Assembly (NCBI GenBank): GCA_008694505.1
Contig: VZDJ01000346.1
Span: forward strand, 7,675,244 to 7,739,243
Source: Cyanoderma ruficeps
Taxonomy: Eukaryota; Chordata; Aves; Passeriformes; Timaliidae
DNA length: 64,000 nt
Direction of reading: 5' to 3'
The translations under genes were made by a program, and so were the position numbers. This document shows positions 1 to 38,700 of the stretch, one piece after another. The first letter of the stretch is position 1. Every line of letters begins with the position of its first letter. The notes under the pieces were generated by a model. The model saw only the letters and a list, made by a program, of their open reading frames with translations, was not told the origin of the DNA and made no database searches.

Positions 1-883
1 ACTACCCGATGGAAGCTATAAAAGGATTTTTCAGTGGCAGTGGAGCTAACTTCAGAATCTGCTTAGACCACCATGTAACAGCACTACAAGAAATTACTCC
101 ACGTTCCCTAAAGCACCAGATTACTTGTAATCCACCCTGAGTACCAGGTGGTGACTAAACCCTTTTCCAAGGAGATCTCTCGCCTCAAACATGGAAAGGC
201 CAGCAACAGGGCACTGTAGCAGCTATGACTGTTCAGCTAATAGAAGAACCCCAGATTCCACTTGGAATTTGGCATTCATTGCAAACCTCACCTACTGCAG
301 GACACAACTAACACTGTCCACTTGCTCCAGGCAAGTTGAGTTACTCACTATCTGCCCTGAGGATCCCAAAGCACAGTGCTGAATACCACTAAGCACGTAA
401 TGTGGTATGCACTCATGAGCAAAGCCAGAGGTCACTCTTGGTGAGCTGAGCACATGATTTGGCATTTATCTTGATATGACATTCAGAGATTAGACTATTT
501 TTCAAATGATGACGTAAGTATGTTACCATATCTTAAAGAGATGAAGAGCACCAAATAATTTTCTGGAAGTTCAAAGAGCTGCTTGCTGTTTCAGTAATTA
601 ATTCAGTCCTCTGACCCTCAAATAATAAAACTGGACATACACATGCTTATTTGATAATAACCTGTAGCAAGTCATCTTCAGAAACTGTGTTTCGGGTCCT
701 CTGAATGTTAGGTGTCCATATCACTTCCATGGACAGTTAAAACCATGTTACCCTCCTGCAACCCTCTAGTTACACTAATGATGATAACACAATGTTTATT
801 ATAACCTCCAAACACTTAGAGTATTCATATTGCAAGACCTTGCAACCGTCACTAACAAAATACCTAAAGATTTCAGTCCTTAC
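1..883 (-). other. MTERF3 intron 4 (partial)
   Basis: This is non-coding sequence upstream of 884, read as intron on the minus strand. I see no further MTERF3 exon, no recognisable repeat and no RNA gene. Confidence 0.6.
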
Positions 884-1031
884 CTTTTTTACGCTAAGAC
901 CAAGTTCATTTTTGAAGAAACCCAGTCTGTTATCCAGTCTTTCCACTGAAAACAACAGCAAATATGGAGCTCTTGAGACCAGCTGAGCAATTTCTGACTG
1001 ACCAAATTTTTTTGATTTTAGGTAAGCCACT
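884..1031 (-). CDS. MTERF3: MTERF3 coding exon 4 (last exon in window)
   Basis: This exon is 148 nt, with acceptor TTTCTAG and donor GTAAGG. It encodes residues 224-273: VAYLKSKKF, then [15 protein letters not shown], then [12 protein letters not shown]. The LxxxP-type mTERF repeat pattern is clear. The exon ends in phase 0; the next exon is not seen in 1-883 and must lie off the left edge. Confidence 0.93.
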
Positions 1032-4000
1032 CTAGAAAGAGAACAAAAACAAAATAAAACCCAGTGATGAAAATTTTATTGCCTCCATTTATTCAGTGAT
1101 CACTTAAATTCCTCAGTGATATCTTATAAATGGACAGATGTTCTAGCATTAACATGCAACCCTGCCAAAAATAATTAGGATGAAATCTGCAGTTATCGTA
1201 AAAGCAAAATACCCTCCCTTCCAATTAATTAGAAGCAAAATAAACCTCAGAGCAGAATGTCAATACTGAAGACAGATTTTAATTCCTTCCAGCTGTACTT
1301 AAGCAGATAACTATGTTAACCTACATTTAACTACCAGCCTGTCTCCTAGATTGCAAACACATTAATAGATCATCATAGGGTATGGACAAGAAGATATATA
1401 CAGCCTTTTGCTATTTTAATGAATTCCATTTCTACTGCTGAAAGAACGAAGTACTATACCTCATGCATTCCTGTTTTGCCAATAGCATTGGAGTAGAAAT
1501 ATCATACAATGATGCTGTGTGTAGAGATATTGTCCAAAAATACATTTCTACATCAGCTGAAGTTACGTTTGCCACACATAGGTCCCTACTTTCAGTCACT
1601 GGTCTAACAAGTGAGTAACAAACATCTGGTTGTCAGAAAGCAAGAAGAGTTGACAAAAGTTTTGATATTTAACAGAGCTTGCTTGCTTTCTTTCCAAGTC
1701 AAAACTTTTTCCAAACTCTGTTGCTTTCAGTGAAAGTGAAATCCTATTTCAAGTACCACTTGCAGTAGATGATTACCATAGCTTCCAGAAAAAAAGGCAT
1801 GAAGAGGGGAACATACAGCACATAAAGAGACATGATTAATCCACGTACCACCATGTACTAAACAACTAAACTACAATTTGGAGAGGCTTCCTCTGGTTAT
1901 AGATGAGAGTAATTGCAATATGAGAAGTATTTGCAGTCAGATCAAGTTAGACCATACAAGAATTGATTTATCTGGTAGTAATTAAGATACTAAATGGCTT
2001 GCAGAATATTCTGCAGAAGCAGATATTCAGCAAAAAATGGGCTCTCTGTTAAACCATGTCTTGTGGAGAGAGAAAAAAAAATTATCTTCCAGTCACTACA
2101 ACTTCCCTCCTTCCATAAATCCTCAGAAATTAAGTTATCACAAGCCAAAAACTCCCAGATGGAAGATATAAGAACAAGCTCTAGAGGACCAATTCCTAAC
2201 TGAGCAGACACCCCAACATAGAAGGTAGTATCCTAGGCTCCAGACAATGACAATGGAACTGGCACACCTTCCAAGCATCCCAGAAACTGCTAAATGAGCA
2301 GATTAAAAACCAAAACTTTTGGCTGTCCTGACTCCACTTGTTTTCTGTTAACAAGTCATTAAGATTCACACCTGAAGCATTTCTTCCTGGAAAGGCAAGA
2401 AACTTAAGAGGGATGGCAAGATTGTAGTAATCTGACTCTAGAAACAAATATATTAAAGGAACACCACTATCCAACCTGGCCAAAGTTTGAGATACATCTG
2501 TGAATGCTGGCACCAAGGTTAGCCCTCGTTCTACTACAGGGCTCAGCAGTTCTGTGTAGCATGTTAACAGTTTTAAGTCATCATTAACACCCGCATGAAA
2601 CAAAGCATCTGGTGCAGCTGCAGTACAGACACTGATTTGCAACTGTCAAAATTGTTGGGAATTATGGAATGTTTTGATTTTTACAGTGTTTATCTGAAGT
2701 CAAATGCCAAACCTATTGAAATTTGTGTTTTGTTTCTTGGCAACATAAAATCCATAGCAATAAAACATTCCAGAGTGATGTAACCAATACCACGTCCATC
2801 TGCACCGAACTGTTTATGCAAAGGTGATACTCAGCTTTCAAAAGACAGCTATTTGAGAAACATTCACTTCACAGCCTTTACAGCACACTTACTTTAAAGC
2901 CTGCAGGAAATCATTCACCAATGTCAAACTAACAGAAGAATCATACTGCAGAAAATAAAGAAGAATTCGGATTGCTCTGTTCAGCCCCTACCTCACTAAC
3001 CAGCCGGTGCCAGAAGGAGTGTCACTTAAAATAAAATCTGACTTCATGGAAGAATTAGGATATTTATCACAAAAAAAAAATCCCAAACCTCTCTTCAGAA
3101 GAGTGCAAACAATATGCTTTGATATTTAGACTCAAAACGACTGCTGGAAAAAGACACTGGCTATTTTTTTGGATATTGTTTCTGAAAGGCCACTTACTGA
3201 ACACAAGATTAGAAGAACAAAGGGGAAAGAAGTTAGGTCTGTGTTATACAAGAGTCTACTCTTGTGCCTGTTTCTAAATATCTGTACTTTCAGATTTCTG
3301 TTTCAGACAGAAATGCTATTACATGCAAGAGCCAAGACGACAGACTTTCTTCTCTGGGAGTACTGGGAGGTTTTGAGTTTATTAAAAATGCGCATACACA
3401 CACAGAGGTGTTGTTCTGAAAAAAAAAACCCCTCTATTGAATTAGGAGTAATATTATAAATGAAAGTTCATTTTAAACACTGAAAAACATTTTAGGGCCA
3501 TACAAGTGTGAACAAACACACACACAAGTTAGTTCATTGTAGTGTTGTGTTGAGTTTCAGTTGGACAACAGGAAAAAAAGTCACCAAAACCTCCTGCTGC
3601 TATAAGATATCAACACATTCAGAAGAGATCTGCTCTGCTTCTTTGATTGCAGAATTCATGAGGTTTCCAATTGTGACTGAGGAGATTAATACTGTTCTAC
3701 AAATTTATGTAAAGCCTCAGGGATGTCATTTTGGAAAGAAAGCTGACACGAGTAAAGCAAGTGGCCTAAGATGACAAGCTGCTTCCTCTGTGGCAGAGAG
3801 ACAGGGATGGACAGTAAAATTTGTTAATAGACGGTTTTCAGGTGGATGAAGGTATTGATTTATGATACCATCATGTGCTAGTGCCAACAGATGGGGAGGC
3901 ACAAGAACACAGAGCCAGGGATTGAGTAAGAAAGGAGGCAGCAGGCAGCACAGGTTCCTTCAGACAAGGTTAAACCAACTGGGACACCAGATCTTCAAGC

Positions 4001-7000
4001 CAAGGGGCTTAACACCCTGCTACTACTTGAAAGGCTTACCTGGTTTCTAAAGCTTCCAGATCTTCACCAAGGATGTATGGATTTTTGGTCAGGAATGGTC
4101 CCAGTTGATTGTCTTCTATACCCACATCCTTAAGAAACAGAAGTATTTTTTTTACATCTTTTTCAAAGTCCAAGGTCAGTAAGAGCTGACCTGCCTTTCG
4201 ACGTTTCTCCACTTGGGATAGGTCAACTCCTACAACAAATAAAATTACAATTTGTTTTAATTAAACACAGACCCTGCCTTCTGTAAATGTTTCACAAAGG
4301 CACGTTGGAATTTATAGGATTACTCAATTTTTTGCACTGATTTTGCATAATTTAATTACTCAACACAGCAAGGCTACGACACCTTGTATATTGTGGGGAG
4401 ACTCCAGATAAAATAAGCAGTCATTTTAGAAGCTTTTGCTGAGTTTATTTTTTGAAGAAAGACATTTGCAGTGAATCCTGCAGTCCCACATTTAGACACC
4501 TGCTTTTATTTCACAGAAGTATGTGTGCATGAAATTTCCAAATCTGTTCTAAAAGGGAAGAGGACAATTTTGCGGTGAAGTGACTTTGTATACTAACTCA
4601 CACATGGCAATTTCTTACTATATGGAGACAGATTCCCTCTCTCAAATATTAATTTCTTCAACCTCTTTCTAGTCTCCCTTGCATGTTTGGGCAACAAGGT
4701 GGTTAGGAAGCTTGAACTCGGGTACCTCTGTAGTCCAAATGTTTTTTGATGAGAAGGAAGGTCCTTGTCAATCCCTTCCCTCTTGCCTCTTTAATGTGCT
4801 GTGCCTCACTCCTAAGATTATGCATAGCAACCACTCTCTCTCCTTCCTTCCAAGGATAGAGAGCTGCAAATTGTTTTGCAGCAAATTAAAGCATCCTTAA
4901 CCAGCCCAAAAGAAGAAAGACCAATTAAGTTACCATCGATCCCCATCTCCTGAAGCCATGGAAGCTGCCTCCTCCTAACTCCCACAGCACTAAAGGACTA
5001 ACACCAGCCAGCGTTGTTTCCCAGTAGTATAGCATTGCTAGCAACACCGTGCCCTCTTTTTGTCCATTTATCGGGGATAACATTCTGCAGCTTTTTATCA
5101 TTGGTGACTGTTCCCATTTTCAAGTTTACATGGTAACCAGTAAGAGCAAAGCACAGGATCTCCAAAGCTCCTGCCATAGGCAGGTCACACAAACAAAAAT
5201 CACACAAACCTAGGTGGACGAGTTTCGCAAGGGTCTCTGAGTGATCAACGTAATCTCGGAGCGTGGAAGACTGAATGGGGAGAAGTGGTTCTGCAATGAT
5301 CTGCACAGCTTCTTCCTCAGAAATCACTTCCAAAGCAGATGAAGGTGGGATGTCATCCCAGTCTAAGAAACAAATATAGAAAACCCAAAATACATTTTGT
5401 GAAAGACAAAGCTGCTCCCACCATCTCTTAAAAACCTTTTCAAAATGCAGGAACACAGTGCCAGGTGATAAACAGCCAACCTGTTATTTGAAAACATAAA
5501 AACATAGACTCTGATCCCAGTTTTTGCCTCTGTTCCATCTGCTGGTCACTCCCCATCAACTTCTACTCATATGGCCAAAGCTGAGAGTAGTACCCAGCAA
5601 GCCTGCCTTCAGTCTGCTGCTGGACTACTGCAGACAACAGATCACATCATCCTCTGAAAAAGGACTGTCTTTTATGTGTCTTCACAAATGCATTCTTGCC
5701 TGACCACAGCCACATAAAACATTCAATGTATTTCATAGCCAACTCCAGCCAAAGTATTATGTCTTATCCATTACAGAAAGGCAGCTGACTGCCACTATCT
5801 CTAATAGCAAAAGGAATAATTTCTTACTCACTAAGGTTTCAAAGGGAACATCATTATGCTTGTTTTCCCTTAAGTGTTCCAAGTCACAGAACTCAGTGTC
5901 TTTAAAAGAAAAAATAAATCTCTAAACAGATCTATTTTTACATTGACAGGAACTCACAGCAACAAGATTAAGATTACGGTTTGCAGGCTAGCTTCTAGCA
6001 TCCACATCAACCATCAGTTTGGTTACTGACCAGATGCCCTGATTATAAACTCTTCAAGGAGGAGATTTTCTGTGCTTTATACCTCTATATAATGGCTTCC
6101 TAGAGACCAGGGTAACACTGTTCCATGTCAAGAAACAAAGGCACACCAACTCTACTATAACAGATTCCAAAGTAATTAGGATGTGCCTAATGTTCCAGGA
6201 AGAGTTGCACAGACTAGCTTGATAGTTGTAGGTCTTGTCTTTTTCTCACAGCCTCAGAAACAAAAGCACAGCAAAATGTTTAGCAACATTTACAATTGAA
6301 CAGGAACTCTCTGTGAATCTACAGGAATATCAAGTGGTTTTTTTCCAATTTTTTGAGGACCAAACCAATATACGATAAAGTCCTTTCCAGACACATGCAT
6401 GTCATTTATTACCACTTTGAGGCCTTTACACTTCCTATTGGGAATCATACTTCAAGTTACCAAAACCCCCAAAAATTATCAATTATGTTTATTCCATTAT
6501 ATAGACTGTCAACTGGCAAAATGCTATACACACACACATTCTCCAGTCAGTCTGCTAGTAGATAAAAACCTGGCATGAGGATAAACTGCATCTCAGGTGC
6601 AGCCACATACCATCATTTTGGTGCAGCACTGTTTCAGAACCAGTTACACACACAGATCTCCACTGCAGCTCTGAGACACCCCAAATAATAAGCTCTGTAC
6701 AATCCAGGTTGGCTGGGCTCAAAGCAGAACCTGAATATACAATTCTGCTAAGTAATTCAGAGCAAGTTTCCTCAGCATACCAAGTTTGAAAGGATGCCAA
6801 TATAATAATCTTTGCTTAGTTATAAAAGTAGGGGGGAAAAGTGAGCAAACTTTCTCAGGGCAACACCATCAAGGCACCGTTGTATTTATCTCCTTTCCTC
6901 AGGAGACAATTGAGAGAGCATTTCTTATCAGGGCAGTGCTTAAGGAGGCTTCACACTACTACCTCCTGTTGGTCATCCTTTTTCCCTCAAACGGCCTTAT

Positions 7001-7788
7001 TGTGTGAGCTGCTTCAGGCGTGGAATCTCCCAGCCTCGCTCAAAATAAAAACAAGAACATCCTAACTCCGCCCCCCCCCCCGCAAAAAAAAAACCCCAAA
7101 AAAACCCAAAAACAAACACACAAAAAATCCAAACAAAAAACCTGCTTTTAGTTTGTACCTGTGAGGGAAAGGCATATGCAGATAGGGTTATGAAAACTCC
7201 TTCAAACAGCAGCTCCAGACTTACATTTCTACCCAAAACATTATACCTTTATCTCACTTTAAAGGTAGTCTTTGCATGCTACATTGACCACAGATATTGG
7301 AATTAACTACGAAGCTAATCAGAAGTGAAATTCAGGAACTTCAGATATATATTTTAGGCAAATAGAGCAAAAAAGGAGAACCCAGCTGGGGTTAAACAGC
7401 TGCATACTGAAAACATAATACAAAGATTCGGGAAAAACGGTATCCCTTAATGCTTCCTACCTTCGTCCAGTATTTTTGCATTCAGATCAGGTAATATTTC
7501 TGCTTTTGTTTGTTCCTGTTGTACTGAAGGCAAGTTACTTTCGGGAGAAGAGAGGGATCCACCCTTGGCGCTGTCGGGCGGGGAACAGCTCCCTACAGAC
7601 ACCTGCCTGTACGCCTGCAGTCTGCACAGAACCACCTCCTTTCCAGCGGGCAGCCCGGCCAGAGGGGCGAACCCACGGCAGGCCCGTGCGGAGCAGCCGC
7701 CACTCCTCAGCCCCCGAGGAAACTCAACAGCACGGGCCGTGTTCAGCAGGCAACACCAGCGGGAGACCTGCCGAGCCCACACAGCCAT
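884..7788 (-). CDS. MTERF3: mitochondrial transcription termination factor 3 (5' part: coding exons 1-4, C-terminus off window)
   Basis: Coding exons on the minus strand are 7788-7461, 5362-5210, 4229-4040 and 1031-884. They join in phase to 273 codons, ending in phase 0 at the last visible donor. The family protein is about 417 residues, so roughly the last 140 lie beyond the left edge. The N-terminus is Arg-rich with no acidic residue for the first 26 positions, as expected of a mitochondrial targeting peptide. Recognition rests on the conserved acidic block [10 protein letters not shown], then [11 protein letters not shown], then the helical mTERF repeats with [21 protein letters not shown] and [18 protein letters not shown]3 is known as a matrix protein that binds the mtDNA promoter region, represses mitochondrial transcription and supports mitoribosome assembly. 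It is head to head with PTDSS1. The start chosen is the ATG at 7788, with A at -3 and G at +4; an in-frame GTG five codons upstream is not needed. Identity is firm; the missing end is only a window limit. Confidence 0.93.
1032..4039 (-). other. MTERF3 intron 3
   Basis: A 3.0-kb AT-rich intron. It contains an unexplained 148-codon minus-strand open frame at 2196-2642 (see findings). Otherwise only short A runs and a few CA dinucleotides (near 3392 and 3516) are seen. Confidence 0.75.
4040..4229 (-). CDS. MTERF3: MTERF3 coding exon 3
   Basis: This exon is 190 nt, preceded by GTTGTAG and followed by GTAAGC. It encodes about residues 161-224: GVDLSQVEK, then [18 protein letters not shown], then [17 protein letters not shown]. 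These are the first helical mTERF motifs. No long start-to-stop ORF marks this exon, so it is easily missed; it was found by following the phase from exon 2. Confidence 0.93.
4230..5209 (-). other. MTERF3 intron 2
   Basis: An intron of about 1 kb, unique sequence; nothing else recognised. Confidence 0.75.
5210..5362 (-). CDS. MTERF3: MTERF3 coding exon 2
   Basis: This exon is 153 nt, with acceptor TTTCTTAG before 5362. It encodes residues 110-161, containing [13 protein letters not shown] and [12 protein letters not shown], which match the conserved region just before the mTERF repeats. The donor is GTTTGT, a weaker than usual 5' splice site, but the end position agrees with the conserved LVxLG boundary. 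Confidence 0.92.
5363..7460 (-). other. MTERF3 intron 1
   Basis: A 2.1-kb intron. Its only notable content is the C11 and A/C-rich low-complexity tract at 7069-7145 and a short CA run near 6528-6540. Confidence 0.75.
7069..7145 (-). repeat. C11 homopolymer plus A/C-rich low-complexity tract
   Basis: Eleven C bases (7071-7081) are followed by runs of A interrupted by C blocks. On the MTERF3 sense strand it reads as G11 and T/G-rich. The homopolymer length is prone to assembly error. Confidence 0.85.
7461..7788 (-). CDS. MTERF3: MTERF3 coding exon 1 (start codon, mitochondrial targeting region)
   Basis: This exon encodes residues 1-109 plus one base of codon 110. It begins [11 protein letters not shown]; the aromatic/basic start resembles mammalian MTERF3, and the rest of the exon is poorly conserved, as usual for a cleaved presequence and linker. 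It ends CTG GAC GAA G before a GTAGGA donor. The exon lies at the edge of the CpG island and contains GC boxes such as GGGCGG at 7576-7581. Confidence 0.85.
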
Positions 7789-8606
7789 CGTCCACCTCAG
7801 CACAGCATCCTACAGGGAGAAAAAGGGTGCGGAGTGACACAGGCGCTGCCTGCCTAGCCTTAGAGCCGGGAGCGGGAACCCCCTGGGCCTTACAGCAATC
7901 CCTCACTACTAAGCATCACGTAGCTGCCTTAAGGCTTTAAACGCGCGACAAACGGAGAAGCCGGGTCTGAAGGTCACCGCCCGCCGCTCTGTACGAGCAG
8001 CCGTTCCCTTAGGAGCAGGGGGGAAAGCCCAGCCAGGACCTAAACACGGGGTCCTCCGCGTACAGCTGCCACCGCACACTCGCCACAGGGCGGGGAGGCT
8101 GGGTTGGGCCGTGCTCGCCGCCCTCCCTTCGCAGGGTTCCCCACGCCGGCAGAGGCTGCGTGCAGCCTGCGGGAGAAGGGGCAGTGCTGCCCGGCCGGGG
8201 AGCAGGGGGAACCTACCGGCACCTCACCTGCGCCGCACGGCCCGGCCCGCCCCACGTGCGCGCCCCGCGGCCCGGCCCGGCCCAGGCGAGACCACTCGGA
8301 AGGAGACGGAGGGGGGGAGCAGGCAGCAGCATCCTTCTCTTTGCGTGTTCTAAAGGGGCGGTGTGGCCACGCCTCCCCCCCTCCCGCGCTCCGTTGCTCT
8401 CTCCCTCGCCTCGTGGGCGCGGCAGGGCGATCTCCGCCCCTCGGCGCGGCGGGCGCGGCGCTGCCCCGCTCGGCCCGCTCGGCGGGACACGGCACGGGCG
8501 GGCGGCCGGGCTGCTTCGGGCCGGGCTTGTCCGCGCCGGGCCTGTCCGGGCCGCGCCGCCCCGCGAAACCACAGCTGCGCTGAGACGAGGGAAGAGAGGG
8601 GGCGAG

Positions 8607-34504
<25,898 letters not shown>

Positions 34505-35710
34505 GAATGGTATCTAAAGACATCCTACAACGTGACCAGAAGTGACAAAGAAGATCAGACCTGGCTCTGAATTACCAAATGGAAGATCCATTTTTAAATT
34601 AAAGTTTAAAAAAGGTGGTGTTGAAGAGAAGGATGATGAAGATGGAGCCACCAGTGTAGTGCACATCGTTTCCTGATGATACTTGCCATTCACTGATTTA
34701 AATCTAGTTTCTTCAGCATGTGGCACCAAAAGTTCATGAAGGGTATACTGGAAAATAATGTTTTATCATAGCAGGTACTCTCTGTTTTGTGTTTAGGTGT
34801 TGCAAGTTCATTTTTAATATCTGAGTTGAGGACTTAAACCCAAAGGTTAGTAAACTGTTTTTGTTTGGTTTATTGTGTTGTTTTCTAGAAGAGTATGCAA
34901 CCCTTTTGACTACTCTGCCCTTCTTTCTCAGTCTCACAACAAAACTTTCCCATGCAACTGTTAGTATTTAAAAATTTCATAATGTTTGCTTTTGTTTAAA
35001 GGCTCTTTAGGCCTTATGTCAGGGTTTTACCATGAAGGAAATGGGTCCAGGTTTCCTGTAAAGGATGTGAAACTGATCTTCAAACACACAGGTTTTTTTG
35101 TTCTACATTGTCCTCCTGCTTGAGTCATACATTTTCAATTTTTTAAAGTTTTTAAAATACATATATAAGAATCTGCTTCATAGTAGAAGGCCATGCCTCC
35201 TGTCCTCTGTGACAGAGGTCACGTTATTTCATTGTTTTTCCTCCTCTATTGTAGTATGTTTTGCATTTTCAAGTGTAAATTTGTCTTTTTTTCATCTGTG
35301 CCACACTGTGTACAATGTTTCTTCCTACTTCCTTCTATTTGCTTCCATCCTAGCTGGACCCAGAAATCCTATTGTTTTCAGGCTGATATCAGAAACTGCT
35401 TTGAAGGCTCAGATGCCCTACTGGGCTTGGTGATAAGGCAGTTTTTTTGCTGAAGTTAAGTTGCTTACTATCTTCACAAACATAATTATTTGTGAAGACT
35501 TGCTGTAGTCTTTGGTGTCTGAGAGGCAGCGTGATGTCACTGTGATAGACCCCACTGCTGTGGTGTTTCCTGTCATGCATCAGATACTCAACAGCAAAGT
35601 CGCTCTTTCTTGCAGGTTGGGGTTTTTTTTTTTTGAGAGAAGTGATTTACTTTTTGTCTGGGTGTTCTTTTGGGTTTTTTTAATAAATTAATTGTGACAT
35701 CTAACAAAGT
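34505..35710 (+). other. PTDSS1: PTDSS1 3' UTR (end uncertain)
   Basis: Sequence after the stop codon. Candidate polyadenylation signals are ATTAAA at 34598-34603, AATAAA at 35682-35687, ATTAAA at 35809-35814 and AATAAA at 37562-37567. The site at 35682 would give a UTR of about 1.2 kb, ordinary for this gene. Longer forms reaching about 37.6 kb cannot be excluded. Confidence 0.45.
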
Positions 35711-38700
35711 GGATAATTCTCCAGCAGTGAATGTAATAATTAAGTCAAGAGGTAAGAAATCATGAGCAATCAGTTTCTGTATTAAGTTATCAAAATGTTT
35801 TAGTGCCAATTAAATTTTGGTATTCAAGGCATTCAGAGGGGTAGGTAGCTTAAGCAAGGATAAGTAATAGCCATTAGTTACTTAGTCTTTGTGAGATTTT
35901 CCTTTGACTAATGTTACTGTGATTTGCCACAGGCTAGGTACTAAAGAAAAAAATGCAGCAGAGACTTCATACAAGTGTATGATACTGTAAATAGAAGAAA
36001 GTATCCTGTGTAATCCATCACTTCCTATGTGCCACAGATTATCAATGTTTTCAATGCACTTAAGTGTTGCTGCTGAACTCCTCAGAGGCCTTTAATTTCC
36101 TACCCTGCTTTTCAATCAAACACAGAGTGTGCAACTTGGAAAGTAATGTAGTAGAAGCTGCTATATCATCATTGCTGCAGTGACATGTAATGTAACATGA
36201 AAAAATATGTTAGGAAGACTTTCAGGCTCTCCTACAACTACTTGGTTTTCATTCATACTATAGCAATTCCATATATTGCCTTTGTATTTGTAATGTACTA
36301 CATACTGATGAATGTATTTGTAAATTTCTTTGGATACTGAGACTTGTTACTTCTTTTATTTCCTTGGTTAAAAACTCAGTCTGTGTAAGACTGAAGAATG
36401 GCATTGTAAATTTTCTATTGATTCAATACCAAAGTAAGAGGTTTGAAATCTAATGGTTTAGGTACTTTAAGTACTGTGGTTTTCCAATGTGAGAGCCTAT
36501 TTTGTACTTGCAAGGGGTATACACACCAACTATGTATACAAAGCTTACATATGTAAACAGATGCTGAAGTACAACATCTACCTGCCTGTGGGGGCAAACA
36601 CATGTTTTGTAAATGCAGACCTGGTGCTCACATTGCTGAACTGCACCCTAAAAATATTGGAAAGAGAAACATTGAAGTGTCATCTTATTGGAAGCTGACT
36701 TCTGTACACTATTACAACAGCTTGGCCTTGAAGAAATGTTGTTTGACAACATATTTAAATTATTTCCAATTAAGTCTTTTTACTTTAAACTTTTGTGTTT
36801 GGGTTTTTTTGGTTGTTGTGTGGTGTTTGGTTTGGGGGGAGTTGGGGTTTTTTTGTTTTGTTTGGGTAGTTTGTTTGTTTGGGGGGGTTGGTTGTTGTTT
36901 TGAGGTTTTTTGGCTTTTGGGTGGGGTTTTTTTTTGCTTGGGTGTGTTGGGTTTTTTTCTTACTTTACTTTAAAAGACAGATGGCTTGGGAGAAGGGAAA
37001 CTTAAGTAAACTATTCAAGTGCTGCTTGGTAAATGACACTTTGTCTCCTCTATCAGTTCTGGCTGGAATTCACATGTTCTCACAAGTCCTTCCCTGACTG
37101 ATAACTGTATTTTCAGCCCACCACTTTTTATGTGAGCTGTGCACTGGAAGGCATTGGAAAGGTGCTTTTGATCACTGCTGTAAAATTAGTGATCTCAGTT
37201 TTATCAGTTACCGTGCTGTTGCTGAATTCTGTATGTGTGTAACACCTATAATGATGAATCACTGAGCTGTTTAACAACAAGCATCCATGTGTGAGTTCTG
37301 CTGCTTGAACAGTGTTTTGTAACAGTCATGAATGCACTGTCCTGTTTTTAACTGCTTGTTCTGTCACAGCCTCTCATTCCTACTTTCCTGTTTCTGATGT
37401 TCTTTCCTTTCTCTGTCCTCCAGTGATCTCTCGTGCTGCTATGGAGAGATTGAATTGGCCCTCCAGAGGCTGTCCATCAATGTCAGTCATTGAAGGCAGG
37501 CTAATTTGAGGCAGCATGGTGTAAGCAGAGGGTAGTGGCAAGAACTTTAAGTAGTAGATTAAATAAAAATGGGGAGTTTTAAAGTAGAGGTATACAAGCA
37601 AGAGGTTGAGCACTGAATTCCAGTTGTCAGGTTGCTGCATAGATCTAATTAAATATTTTGAGCATGGTTTCGACCAATTCTTTTGTTACTCTTCTGTGAA
37701 GATCATCACTTGTTCCAGCTGTTAAAATTTTAATTTTTCTTTACTTTATTACTGCAAGAGACACAGATGTTACCACATATTTAATAATTTTGAATAGAAT
37801 TGCTCTGTATTGATTGCAAAGCATTGTATTTTGCAATAATTGAGTAAATCAACCCATGTCACCAGTATGTGTGTTTGTCTGTACCTGTAAGGCATAGGAA
37901 TCGATGACATACTGTCTTTAGAGCCTATTATGTTTTATTCTAAGTAAATGAGTTTTGACAAATGCAGTCATTCCTGAGCAGCCTGCAGTGCACTCTGAGG
38001 TTTTGCTGTAATTTGTTATTTTGGAGCAGCAGATCTGATAACAAGAACAGTTACATTATCCTGTCTGAAGTTTTTCTAGTGTATAGGATAAGTTCTTGTC
38101 TTGTTCTTTTTGGGTTTTATTTATTATTGGATGGAGAGAGCTGGGTTGCAAGATGGTCTCATGACAGACCAAGGAAGAAATGGGGCCTCCTGTACCAGGA
38201 CTGTAGGACAGGCTGTCAGCAAGTAAACAGCCAGTATAAAGGTGCCACTGAGTATCTAAAATACTTTGCTTTTGGCTTCTGCTGCTGACAGTTCCCACAA
38301 CAGCAGTTTCCAGTTCTACCTAAAACCTGTTGTGAACTGTTGATTGCTCCCCAGAACCGGATGTGTAGTTTGTAAAGCAGCACAGCTTTCCTTTTCTTCT
38401 CAGTTCCTTCTCCATACAGACACTAAATACTGGAGCTTTCTGCTTTGCTGGGAAGGACTTTCCTTCAACATGACTTGCCATTTTGAATTCTGGTTTACAG
38501 AGAAGCCATACATTTTGAGGTTGTAGTAAAGTTAGGGATAGCCTAACTTAAGGACTTAAGCTTGTTTATAGTCTGGGTAGAACACCTAAAAGTCAAGTGT
38601 TCAATTTCTAAACCTCTTCTGAAGGGTGGGAAAGTATCTGATTAAAAAATTTACAGGAGCCACCTCTCTCAGAACACTGCTTATGACGTCAGAGAAGGGG

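Noticed and set aside
1..883. Search for the fifth MTERF3 coding exon
   Set aside because: No minus-strand segment with an acceptor, correct phase and mTERF-like peptide was found.
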